From contig NW_005201014.1 in assembly GCF_000372725.1 (NCBI RefSeq), positions 250,105-314,104 of the forward strand: a DNA stretch of 64,000 nucleotides. Reading direction: 5' to 3'. Origin of the DNA: Emiliania huxleyi CCMP1516 (lineage: Eukaryota; Haptophyta; Isochrysidales; Noelaerhabdaceae). This document shows, in pieces, positions 46,083 to 55,869 of this stretch (position 1 is its first letter; the number at the start of each line of letters is the position of its first letter). The notes beneath the pieces were generated by a model. It did no database searches. It worked only from the letters and a program-made list of their open reading frames with translations, and was not told the origin of the DNA. The position numbers and the translations under genes were made by a program.

Positions 46083-46533
46083 GCAACTCCGTGCACTGAC
46101 GGTCGGCCGCCAGAAACCACGCCTGCGTGGATCGCGTCACACCAATCCTCGCTAATACCCAACGCGGCCAAAGGATATCCACCTCGAGAACCTCGCATAG
46201 CGGCCACTCTTCGCACTTCGGATCGCTGGTCGAGCGACCCGGGGGATGCCCCGCGCGCCTGACCCAGGCGCGAAAACGAATCTGCGAGGCGTGGCCGCTC
46301 ACGCGGCCCGATGGGGAGGAACGGGGCGAGCTCCCTCCAACCCACCCGCGCTAGGTCTCGGGGGACGAAGGGGTCACACCCGACGACCTCGGGAACTAGC
46401 CGGGGCAGTCGGAGAAGTGGCAACTCCGTGCACTGACGGTCGGCCGCCAGAAAACACGCCTCCGTGGCTCGGGTTACACCAATCCTCGCTACCCAACGCG
46501 GCCAAAGGATATCCACCTCGAGAACCTCGAGAG
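46083..46533 (+). repeat. direct repeats of about 115 bp, 340 bp apart
   Basis: GGCAACTCCGTGCACTGACG through GCGGCCAAAGGATATCCACC occurs at 46083-46197 and again at 46424-46533. An A7 run with TCG (CAGAAAAAAATCG) lies just outside each copy. No protein motif in the 210 bp between. Confidence 0.8.
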
Positions 46534-46601
46534 AACCTCGAGAGAGGTAGCACAGAAAAAAATCGCCCCGCAGTGCGGAACCTCCTGCAGGGCAGGGCCG
46601 C

Positions 46602-48969
46602 ATGCTCTTCGCGACCACCCTCCTCACGATCCGGACGCCGCTGCGAGCTCCACCCATCCGAATGCAGCTCAACAACATGATTCGAACCCTTATGGGCGGC
46701 GGCGGCGGCAATGGCGGCGGCGGTGGCATTGCTGTGTCAGCCGAGCGCCTTGAGGACGCTGCGCCGTCGTGGGAGGCGCTGGCCGCAAAGCTCGACACGG
46801 CCTCGACGGACGACGAGCGCGCCTTCCGGCAGGACCTTGAGTCCGGCCGTGCCGCACGCGCCTGCTCGCTCGCGTCGCAACGGCTGTTTGACCTTCCGGA
46901 CGGCGAGGCGCCGAGGCTGACGCTCTTCCGCGACACCGCTGCGTGGTGTCCGTACTGCGAGAAGGTATGGCTCGTGCTGGAGGAGAAGCGGGTGCCGTAT
47001 GAGGTGAAGAAGGTCAACATGAACTGCTACGGTGACAAGCCGGCCTGGTTCTGGGCGATCCAGCCGTCGGGAGGGATCCCCGTCGCAAAGCTTGACGGGC
47101 AGGCGAGGCCCTCCACTTCCCAGACACCCCACAGTCACCTCCCACGTCGCAAAGCTTGACGGGCAGGCGAGGCCCCTCCACTTCCCAGACACCCCACAGT
47201 CACCTCCCCCTCCCAAAGCTTGACGGGCAGGCGAGGCCCTCCACTTCCCAGACACCCCACAGTCACCTCCCAAGATCCCCGCACCGCTCGCACACAACAG
47301 TAAACGGACTCCGCGGACCGGCAGGTGATCCGCGAGTCGAACGACATCATCATGGCGGTCGAGGAGGCCTTCCCTGACAGGAACGCTGCCGGCACTCCCA
47401 CACGCCTCGTCTCTAGGGCCCACGCCTCTCTTTTGACACGAGGAGCTGCTGCTCGCACAGGCCGCTGCTGCCGCAGGGCGACCCGCGCGTCCGCCCGCTG
47501 CTCAGCCTCGAGCGCGAGCTCTTCTCTGCCTGGTCCCGCGATTAGCCGAGATTAGCCGAGATTAGCCGAGCTCTTCTCTGCCTGGCTCCCCCTCCTCCCA
47601 TCCCTCCTCTCCATGCAAAAATGCGTCAAGGAGGACTCCCTCTGTGGCCGAGTAGGTTCCGCTGGCTCACCTCCTCCGCGTCCGAGGGCGCACAGAGGGC
47701 CAACTTCGAGGCGCTCCTCCGCCGCGTGGACGGCGAGCTCGCCGCAAGCGGCGGACCGTACTTCCTCGGCGCGGATCTCTCGCTAGTCGACTGCATGTTT
47801 GCGCCCTTTCTGGAGCGGATGGCCGCGTCGCTCCCCTACTACAAGGCGCTGACGCTGCGGCGCAACGACGGCTGGCCCCGCATCGAGCAGTGGTTCCTCT
47901 AACCCTAACCCTAACCCTAACCCTAACCCTAACCCTCTAACCCTAACAACCCTCTAACCCTAGGTTCCTCGCGATGGAGTCGTGCGCCTCCTCGAGCGGC
48001 AGGCGCCTTAAGGCTGTGAGCGGCGTCTCTTCACACCTGCAGCTGTGAACAGGCGCCCCTCGTACCGGCACGTCCAGTCCGACTTTTACACGCACGTCCA
48101 CGACCTGCCGCCGCAGGCGCCACCACACACACGCCGCGGTCGTCTCCCGCAGACCACCACCACGCCCCCGTCACACATGCGCGCCACCACCACGCACCTC
48201 GGCACCGCCCTCGCCGGTCTCCCTCGCCGGTCTCTCACCCTCGCGCGGACGGCGCCTCAGATCGGGCGCTGCCAGTCGGTGCCGGAGGCGGAGGAGTTCG
48301 CCGCGGAAATCGACGGCTCGGACGGGAGCTGGTCGCTGCCGCTGCCGGAAGACGACGGCTCGCTGCTGCAGCCGCTGCAGGGGCTCGGCGCCGGCGCCGA
48401 CGCGGCGCGGAGCGAGTAGGCGGCGCGAACGCCGCCTCCTCCACGGGGCACACCGTCTCTTGGGCGCGATCGTCCTCTGTTTAGGCGCGGCGCGAGGCGG
48501 CGGAGCGGCTCCTCCACAACCACGAGGCGATCGGCCGCTTCGCTGCGCGCGGCCTGAGCGCCCCCGGCGTGCCTCCCGCCTCGCAGCCGCTGTGCTCCCC
48601 CCCTCGGCCGCTTTTCACTGCCGGGAGAGGTGACGAGCAGGCTTTCCGCCCGTGGCGGCGGAGCTGTCCGACCCGAACGCCGCGCCCGCCGAGGAGGCGC
48701 TGCCGGTCGTGGATGCGCTGCTGCGGCACACAACGCACGCCCTGCTCGACGGCGAGGGCGACGCGGGCGCGGCGGCGCTCTCGCCCGACACGCTGTCTGG
48801 CGGCATCGAGCCACGCGCCGCTGCCGCGAGCCTCGGCTACCTGCGCGACCGCATCTCGGTGCCGAGAGACATGAGCTACCCGGCGGCGCGCCAGCTGCGA
48901 GCCCACCTCAACGGTGTGATCGAGGGCGTCGGCGCAAAGGCCGCGGCGGCGGCCGCGGCAGCCTCGTAA
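46602..48969 (+). CDS. glutathione-S-transferase-like protein, nine exons
   Basis: Predicted join 46602-47102, 47325-47380, 47461-47532, 47656-47892, 47964-48002, 48053-48116, 48261-48404, 48485-48551, 48641-48969; 502 residues, all phases agree. The thioredoxin-like N-domain has AAWCPYCEKVWLVLEEKRVP (CPYC redox site) and SGGIPVAKLDGQ, joined to VIRESNDIIMAVEEAFPDR. The helical GST C-domain has ANFEALLRRVDGEL, FLGADLSLVDCMFAPFLERM and WPRIEQWFLAMES, then RPSYRHVQSDFYTHVHDLPP. A C-terminal extension (ALPVVDALLRHTTHALLDG; YPAARQLRAHLNG) is typical of algal and plant plastid-type GST-like proteins. Likely role: glutathione-dependent reduction or conjugation. Donors in order GC, GA, GT, GT, GC, GC, GC, GC. 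The first intron carries three tandem copies of its donor; the fourth is telomeric repeat. Confidence 0.85.
47083..47275 (+). repeat. 64-bp tandem repeat across an exon end
   Basis: Three copies of a unit starting CGCAAAGCTTGACGGGCAGG. The first copy begins inside exon 1 of the GST-like gene, so each copy supplies the same GCAG|GCGAGG donor. Confidence 0.9.
47893..47963 (+). repeat. intron made of telomeric CCCTAA repeats
   Basis: Five perfect CCCTAA units plus degenerate ones (47900-47962). The octamer GGTTCCTC occurs on both sides (47892-47899 and 47963-47970). Spliced as GT-AG, exon 4 joins exon 5 in phase and restores EQWFLAMES; unspliced, it hits a TAA at 47900. Confidence 0.85.
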
Positions 48970-49470
48970 CAGGGACCAGACGTAGCCATGTGAGGACCGA
49001 GGAACAGCGCAGCGAGGTCAGAGCCAGCCCGGCATCGCGCACTGGGCTCCAAGGAATCACAACTTTTGGTGCATTTCATTTTGTCCGACTCGGCCTGTCG
49101 TTGGGAGTTGTAGGTCGGGTGTCTCTCTGCGGGGAAGATCTCGGAGAGTCGTGGCCTCGTAGGAGAGAGTCGCATGATCACACACATGGACACATGCCGC
49201 CGCCCCCGCGCACATGCGGCTAGCGGCTTGCGGGGCTCTCTTGAGAACTCGGCTCTGGCTGAGGTCATGGTGACCAACAAACGGGTGGAAATGTCGGAAT
49301 AGCCTTCCCGTAGGAGCCAGAAAACGGCTCGCACACCATGTAAAAGCTCTCAGCGAGCTCTCTCGAAGCCACATCTCAGTTTTCGAAGCAACTTCGCGGT
49401 TGAAAAGTTAGTTATGTTGCGTACCAAAATCGCGTGAACGCACGGCAAAACAACGAACTCGCCGCTCGAT

Positions 49471-49949
49471 ATGGCCTCCCCGCCGCCGTCGCCCAACCCT
49501 TCCGAGATGCGGCAAGACCACTTTTGCTGCCGGGTGGTACTGGAATTCCGATCACACCGAGAAGGCTTGCGACGCAAGTGCATGCGGGATGTCGGTCACC
49601 TGCCACCACTTACTTGCCAGCGACAAGGTTGCCGGGTCCATTGACGCAGACTTGCTGGAGATTGAAGAGGTGCTCGGCGTGCGATACTGCGATCCGAGCC
49701 AGATGACTGCGGTGGCGCTGAGGAACCCTGTCGATGAAGACGACGAGCGCTTAGAGTACCTCGTCTCTGGCAGGTTCGGCAGTGGTCCCGACGACTGTGG
49801 CTTCCATTCTGTCGCTTGGGTTTTTCACGGCGATGCTGGACCATGCAGGTGCGGACACGGTCAAGTCAGCGATACAAGAGTACAAGGACCGGCTGGATAA
49901 GGAGTTCACGGAGCTGGCGAAGGCGTGTGACGAGGCTGATGATGAGTAG
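49471..49949 (+). CDS. possible small gene, structure unresolved
   Basis: Protein-like stretches occur in different frames: MASPPPSPNPSEMRQDHFCC from 49471, then SDHTEKACDASACGMSVTCH and DLLEIEEVLGVRYCDPSQMT in the next frame, then AIQEYKDRLDKEFTELAKAC to a TAG at 49947-49949. Base composition is less GC-rich than the neighbours. Either introns I cannot place or a decayed gene. Not recognised. Confidence 0.3.
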
Positions 49950-50113
49950 CCGCACCAGCGCAGCGCAGCGGCGGAGTGTGCGACCAGGGCCGGTGGTAGA
50001 CAGTGGACGCGGTGAGGCTGCTCTCTGAGCAGTGAAACCAAGCCAAGAGGATCATGAGTGTAATCTGGGTCATTTGTATCACAATATCACCACACCGCCA
50101 CGCTCGCAAGGGC

Positions 50114-50172
50114 CGCCTAAGCGCCTAAGCACCCTAAGCACCCCCCGCTTAGGCCGCTTAGGCGCTTAGGCG
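50114..50172. repeat. perfect 17-bp inverted repeat built of CGCCTAAG
   Basis: CGCCTAAGCGCCTAAGC (50114-50130) is the exact complement of 50156-50172. The loop also has CCTAAG and CTTAGG words. Nothing else is recognised in 49950-50408. Confidence 0.85.
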
Positions 50173-50408
50173 AGTGACGGCCGGCAGCCCGGGGCCTGGC
50201 GTGCCTCCCCCGTGGACTGAGCGCCTGGGAGAGCCACTCACGGCCGGCGCCTCGCTAAAGGCTGTCCCGACATCCACTTGATCACCATGACCTCAGCCAG
50301 AGCCACTCTCCGCCGAAAAATGTCGCATATTTACACCCCATACGCACAAGACTCAACACCGGTCACCGCGGCTACCGCACGAGGGAATGGGCAGACTCAG
50401 TAGCAGAC

Positions 50409-51295
50409 TCAGTAGTCCCAGACGGACTTCATGAACCGCATCGCCCAGTTCTGGTAGCCCTCGAGTATCACAAAGGCGACGAGGATGTACCTCACCCCGC
50501 TCGTGATCGGGTGGCCCCCGTGCAGCACCCCGCTCGCGTGGCAGCACACCTAAAATGGATAAGGGGCGCGCTGGAGAGAGAGGTGTGAAGAGCCTGGCGG
50601 GGAAGGCGATGGTAGGGAGAAGAGGGCACGGCACGCACGTGGCCGCGCTCGATCGGCAGCGCCTCGCCGAGCCCGTCGAACCAGGTGCCGCCGCCCTCGT
50701 ACTCGCACCGCTCGTTGAGCGCGATGTTGAAGGAGACGACCGAGCCGTCGCGGTGCGGCTTCAGGTGCGTCTGCCCTCCCGCCGCGTCATATTTCACTAT
50801 GAACGCGTCCGCCACCCGCAGCGCGCGCCAGTTTGGCAAACTCTCCTCGAAAGCGGCGCCGAGCATCGGGTAGATCCGCTTGGGCAGCGCGTCGGTGTTG
50901 AGGAACCAGCGCGTCGCGGGCAGCTCGGAGAGAGGGATGTCAATTGTCGGGTGGTTAAAGTGCCGCCTCGACGTCCAGCCGCCCTCGCGCGCCGCCCACT
51001 CCTCCGACTCTGCCACGATCGCAGCGCACTCGGCCGCGCTGAGGAGCGGCTCGGTGGTGGTGTGGATGAGGCAGTCGCCGTCCGGGTGCGGCACGTGCGA
51101 GGCCAGGGGCACGCGGCGGAGCGGCGCATCAGGCGCAAGCGGCTCAAAGAGCTTGATCGTCTCCTTGTAGGCCTGGTTGTGCCGTTCGGAGACGAGCGCC
51201 GGAGGCGCGCAACGTGGAGGCCGTGCCGCTCGCAGAGCGAGCCGCGGCGTGAGAGCGAGGCCCGACGAGAGCGAGAGGAGCAGGCCGAGCAGCAT
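50409..51295 (-). CDS. 2OG-Fe(II) dioxygenase (prolyl 4-hydroxylase-like)
   Basis: Predicted complement of 50409-50549 and 50639-51295, 295 codons counting by eye about 265 residues. A signal peptide (MLLGLLLSLSSGLALT) precedes an N-terminal helical part (PLLSAAECAAIVAESEEWAA). The iron ligands are H and D in THLKPHRDGS and the distal H in HASGVLHGGHP, followed by the 2-oxoglutarate-binding Arg in TSGVRYILVAF. Such enzymes hydroxylate proline or other residues on secreted proteins. The ATG at 51295 is preferred over upstream frame because it begins the signal peptide. The 89-nt intron is GT-AG. Element F overlaps the leader at 51357-51395. Confidence 0.85.
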
Positions 51296-51356
51296 GCTGC
51301 AAATGTCCACTTCCACCTTCTCTCGCGTAGAGTGGAAAAAGAAATTTGCACGCGCC

Positions 51357-51395
51357 TGACACGACACTGGGCACGGGACTGGCGCGCACTGGCAA
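51357..51395 (-). repeat. short dispersed element F, copy 4
   Basis: Coding-strand reading GCCAGTGCGCGCCAGTCCCG then TGCCCAGTGTCGTG, about 65 nt upstream of the dioxygenase start codon. Confidence 0.6.
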
Positions 51396-51599
51396 AAAAG
51401 AATTTAATGAGTAAACTCCCTCGGTCAGACCCCCCCCCCCCCAGCAGCAGGGGCGGGGGTACCGAGAGCAGTGACCTAGGCGGCAGTGACCAGTGTGCGG
51501 CCGCTCTAGGGGCCTAGACGCTAGAGAACACAACACCCCTCTCCCTTTTCTCCCGACCCAAAATGGTTTTTTTGATCAAAAGGACCGAGACGACGTGTT

Positions 51600-51645
51600 G
51601 TACATGTGCATGTGCATGTACATGTGCATGTGCATGTGCATGTGC
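51600..51645 (+). repeat. CATGTG hexamer run
   Basis: ACATGTGCATGTGCATGTAC and on; between two genes' ends. Similar runs occur at 33350-33378, 39575-39595 and 60116-60170. Confidence 0.8.
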
Positions 51646-51681
51646 CTTGCCCCCGCCGGCGCGCCTCGCGCACCTTCGCGC

Positions 51682-53097
51682 TCACCCTCCCTGCTCCTCG
51701 ACCTTCTTGGGCAGCAGCTGGTTCAACAGGTCCTCGCCGTGGCCCAGACTGCCGGAGGCTCCACGGCCCCAGCTCCAGACAGCGCCGTCGGCGGTGAGGG
51801 CGAGGCTGTGGTGGACTCCCGCCGAGACAGCGACGATGTGATGGCCAGGAAAGGCCTCGACCTTCTTCGGCAGCAGCTGGTACTGCGAGTCGCCGTGGCC
51901 CAACTTGCCATAGAGTCCGCCGCCCCAGCTCCAGACGGCCTCGTCGGCGGTGATGGCGAGGCTGTGGGCAATTCCAGCCGACACAGCGACGACGCGCTGG
52001 CCAGCAAAGGCCTCGATCTTCTTTGGCAGCAGCCGGTCCTGCTCGTCGCCGTGGCCCACCCGGCCAGAGTCTCCATCGCCCCAGCTCCAGACGCTGCCGT
52101 CGGCGGTGATGGCGAGGCTGTGAGCACCTCCAGCCGCCACGGTGACAACGCGCTGGTCAGCCAAGGCCTCGACCTTCTTCGGCAGCAGCCGGTCCTGCGC
52201 GTCGCCGTGGCCCAACCGGCCGTTCCCTCCATGGCCCCAGCTCCAGACAGCGCCGTCGGCGGTGAGGGCGAGGCTGTGGCGGGATCCAGCAGACACGGCG
52301 ACGACGGGCCGCCCCGCCAAGAACTCGATCTTCTTTGGCAGCAGCTGGCGCTGCTCGTCGCCGTGGCCCACCTTGCCAAAGATTCCATCACCCCAGCTCC
52401 AGACGGAGCCGTCGGCGGTGATGGCGAGGCTGTGCACGGCTCCAGCAGACGCAGCGACGACGCGCCGATCAGCCAACGCATCGATCTTCTTGGGCTGCCG
52501 CTGGTCCTGCGAGTCGCCGTGGCCCAGCTGGCCAAAGCCTCCATCGCCCCAGCTCCAGACAGCGCCGTCGGCGGTCAGGGCGAGGCTATGGCCGACACCA
52601 GCCGACACGCTCGCGGCGCGCTCGCCGCCCAGCTTCGACGGGAGGCGGGTCGGCGTGTTGAGCCGCGTCGCACCCTCGCCGTGCCCGAGTAGCCCTGGAA
52701 AGCCTGCCTCACTGCCGCACGATGAGAGCCGCCCCTCGCCGTCAATGAAGACACTGTGCCGCTTTCCTGCCGCAGCCCTCGCCGGCGGGTTGGACTCGCA
52801 CAGCAGCGCAGAATAGCACAGCCACCGCACAGCGCAGGTCTCGCCCTCTGGCTGCGCCGGCAGCTCGAAGCCGCGCTCGTGCGCCCACAAGCGGATGCCC
52901 TGCTCCGCGAGCGAGTGGAAGAGCAGCGAGACGGCCGCGACGCGAGCGATGTCGGCGGGGTCGCAGCGAGAGAGGGCGCGCTCGAGGAGGTCCGTGGGGA
53001 GGTCGAGGAGGCGGGCGGGCGGCGGCGTGTCTGGCGAGGGGGCGGCGGTGGCAGCGGAGGCGAGTCGGCGCGAGCGGCGGCGACGTGGGGTGGACAT
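51682..53097 (-). CDS. F-box / RCC1-propeller protein
   Basis: Intronless, 471 residues from the ATG at 53097 (MSTPRRRRSRRLASA); the open frame upstream is composition noise. F-box LLDLPTDLLERALSRCDPAD then IARVAAVSLLFHSLAEQ. Seven RCC1 units of the form VVAVSAGSRHSLALTADGAV, WSWGHGGNGRLGHGDAQDRL, ending LLPKKVEEQGG. The DNA of the units is very similar (CCAGCTCCAGACAGCGCCGT recurs), a sign of recent internal duplication. Same design as the protein at 27348-28866, but the two differ in sequence. Presumed SCF adaptor; partner unknown. Confidence 0.9.
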   Translation of the reverse strand: MSTPRRRRSRRLASAATAAPSPDTPPPARLLDLPTDLLERALSRCDPADIARVAAVSLLFHSLAEQGIRLWAHERGFELPAQPEGETCAVRWLCYSALLCESNPPARAAAGKRHSVFIDGEGRLSSCGSEAGFPGLLGHGEGATRLNTPTRLPSKLGGERAASVSAGVGHSLALTADGAVWSWGDGGFGQLGHGDSQDQRQPKKIDALADRRVVAASAGAVHSLAITADGSVWSWGDGIFGKVGHGDEQRQLLPKKIEFLAGRPVVAVSAGSRHSLALTADGAVWSWGHGGNGRLGHGDAQDRLLPKKVEALADQRVVTVAAGGAHSLAITADGSVWSWGDGDSGRVGHGDEQDRLLPKKIEAFAGQRVVAVSAGIAHSLAITADEAVWSWGGGLYGKLGHGDSQYQLLPKKVEAFPGHHIVAVSAGVHHSLALTADGAVWSWGRGASGSLGHGEDLLNQLLPKKVEEQGG

Positions 53098-53104
53098 CGC
53101 GAGA

Positions 53105-53560
53105 AAATGCGCCGCGCTCGCGTTGCGCAGCTTGGCCTGTACGAGGGTTTCCGGCAACCCAGAGGGAAACCAGAGGGTCCCCAGCACTTTGCGTTTCCGG
53201 AAGTTTCCAGGGAAACCAGAGGGTGTTTGGTGCTCCATTCTGTTTCTCTCGAGTTTCCCTCGGGAAACTCGCGAGTTTCCCTGACTGAGTCTGAGAGCTG
53301 GTCTGGGGCAAAATCTGGGGCAAAATTGAGGAAATCGGCACGATACCCAGGTATTTTCCAGGTATACCGGGGTTTTCCAGGTATACCCGCAAAATACCCG
53401 GTATTTTGCCGATTTTGGCCCCAAAACAGCCTCAGACACGGCTCAGAGCCCCCCCAAAATGACGAATTCCACGGAGTTTCCCCGGGGTTTCCCGAGGAAA
53501 CTAGAGGGTGTTGTAGGGAAACGAGCAGGAAACACGGAAAGGAAACCAGGTAGGGTGCGA
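53105..53560. repeat. GGAAACC/GGTATTTTCC word cluster
   Basis: More than ten GGAAAC/GTTTCC words and several GGTATTTT/AAAATACC words upstream of the F-box/RCC1 gene. No gene supported in 53098-53970. Confidence 0.7.
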
Positions 53561-53970
53561 GAGGAAACCCTCGTACAGGCCAATGCGCAGCTAACAGAGC
53601 GAGTTCGCGCTGCGCTAGGCTCATCATCAGACGGCGAGTTCGCGCTGCGCTAGGCTCAGTACGGCGAGTGCGCTCTGTGGACAGAGGCTCTATGTGGCCT
53701 GTGTGCGGCCTGCACCGCTCTATAGGCTCTCTTGCGGGGATTTTATCTCTCCGACCCCTCCGAGCTCTCCACCTCTCCCAAGCCCTCACGAGCCCTCCTA
53801 TGGGCAGCGCGTGCCGCGCCGCGGCGTCCCCTGGACACGACCCGGTCGCCGGCGCGGGGGGTCGCCTTGAGACCAGCTAGTCTCCGCTCTCTCACACTGC
53901 TCACTCACAAACACTAGAAAAGGACAAAGAATGGTCTGCTTTAAAGAACCCCCCCCCCCAAAAAACTCAG

Positions 53971-55051
53971 TCAGGCTGCACAGGCCGGGGCCTCCAGTCC
54001 CGGCTGCGAGGCGAACCAGGAGGAGATGGCGGACTCGTACTTGGCGGAGGCGGCAAAGGCGGCGGCGGCGAAGCTGCGCCGGAGCGCGTGCGAAGTCGCG
54101 CCGTCGTACTTCTTCATGTCCGCGATGATCTCGCCGTAGCGGCTCGGATCGACGCAAACCGTCACCGCCTTGTGGTTCTTCGCGCTCGAGCGCAGCATCG
54201 AGGGCCCGCCTAACGTGCCCACCACACACTGCTAAAAACTTGGCTTCGCGGCCGCCCTACACCCCGCCACGGCAGCCCCGCGCCAATGTCAATGTTTTCG
54301 ATGCACGTCTCAAAGTTGGAACCCTTTGCCACCGTGGCCTCAAAGGCGTAGAGGTTGACAATCACCAGGTCGATGTTGCCGATGCCGTGCTCCGCCATGG
54401 CCGCCTGCGCGGAGAGAGTGCACACGGCGGCAGCCGGTAGGAGCAGTGGAGGGGGCGAATAATCGTGGTGCCGGGCGGTGATCGTGGATCAGACAATGGG
54501 CCCTTCCTCTTTGGCGATAAATCCGCCGGCTCGCGCCACATTTGACTCCGTTGACGCGTGCCGGTGCCGTTGGCACGGGGGCAAACCCGCAGGGCGGGGT
54601 TTCTTCAGCTCCACGTGAGCCGTGAGATTGAGGGCGCAGGGCGCGGCGCGCCTCGTGCGCCGCGTTGCCACGGACACCAAGGAGGCCGCCATGCACCTTG
54701 GGGTGCAGCGTCTTCACGCGCCCGTCGAGCATCTCGGGGAATCCAGTGTACTCAGACACATCCTTGACCGGCATGCCTGGAGGCGCGGTGCGGGCGGAGA
54801 TGGAGAGGCGGCCATGCGCCGTGCCCTCTCCCTCCCTCCCTCCCTCCCTCTCTCTCGGCTGGCACTGGCGCACCCGCCTCCCGGATTGTCTTGGCGGTGC
54901 CGCCGGTGGAGAGCAGCTCAACGCCCTTCTCGTGGAGGAATTTGGCGAGCTCGACGAGGCCAGTCTTGTCCGAGACGGAAAGAAGCGCACGCTTCACGTG
55001 CACCAGGTCAGTGACGGAGCCTTCCACAGACGCGAGAGTGGGCGCGCCCAT
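53971..55051 (-). CDS. IMP cyclohydrolase, PurH N-domain only
   Basis: Predicted complement of 53971-54209, 54284-54404, 54652-54776, 54874-55051; 220 residues, all phases agree. It covers the whole MGS-like IMP cyclohydrolase half of PurH/ATIC, which closes FAICAR to IMP in the last step of purine synthesis: [109 protein letters not shown] and [10 protein letters not shown]. The frame then ends at a TGA. The AICAR transformylase domain, normally 350 or more further residues, is missing and not seen in the next 2 kb downstream. Introns: 54777-54873 GT, 54405-54651 GC, 54210-54283 GC. Either a monofunctional enzyme or a truncated copy. Confidence 0.85.
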
Positions 55052-55254
55052 CGTGCTCGGGTGCGGCGGAGGGGCAAACCGACGGCCCGGAGCTTCCGTT
55101 CCGGGCGGTACCATTGGATTGGGGAATCAAACTCATCAAACGCCCCCCCCCCCCCCCACCCAAAAGACACGAATCTCTCCATCCCAAACTGTCACTCCCC
55201 TTTCTCCCGGGCGCGCGCGCGGGGGCGGCGGGTGTGCGGGATGTGCGCGCGCGC

Positions 55255-55414
55255 GTCGTGAGTGGCGGCGCGCGCGCGATCTCCGTTCCCGGGCACGCCG
55301 GTCGCAGTGGCATGGGCTCCCAGGCTCAAAAGCGCTCCCGTCAACAGCGAGCGAGCGCCGCCGCTGCTCCTCCTCCCGCCGCCGCTCACCGAGACTCGGT
55401 GCCGCCGTTGTCTC

Positions 55415-55451
<37 letters not shown>

Positions 55452-55700
55452 TCGCGCCTCGCCTCCGTCACCGCCGCCCTCCATCTCGCAGCGGCGCGTC
55501 CCTCTGATGGCGCGGGCGCCTCGCTCACCGGCGCCTCGCCGCCCCCCCCCCCCCTTCTCGCGCCGCTCCGCTCGTGGCCGCCGCCTCCCCTGTCAATCCC
55601 GCCGCCTCCCCTGTCATCCCGCCGCCCGCACCACCGCCGCCACCGCCTCGCGCCTCGCCGCCGCCGCCACCGACCGCCCTCCCCTGCGCCGCTGAGCGCG
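55255..55700 (-). repeat. dispersed repeat A, copy 3
   Basis: Reverse-complement relative of 4841-5105 and 7345-7600. Contains the CATGGGCTCCCAGGCTCAAA block shared with copy 2 and the CGTCCCTCTGATGGCGCGGG block shared with copy 1, so it is the most complete copy. Confidence 0.65.
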
Positions 55701-55869
55701 GTGCAGGGGGTGAGCCCCCGCTGCGCAGCCTCACCGCAGTGCACTGCGCTCTCCGCGCCCCTGACGATTAGTGAGGAGGTGGTGTTGCACAGCATGGAGC
55801 TCGGCGAGCGTTTAGCGAGCCCCGCAGCTAGTTATGATAAAGAAATAGAGCACGCAACCCCTGCTTGGG

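Noticed and set aside
47900..47962. True chromosome end at the CCCTAA tract
   Set aside because: The GST-like coding sequence continues in phase on both sides, so the tract is interstitial.
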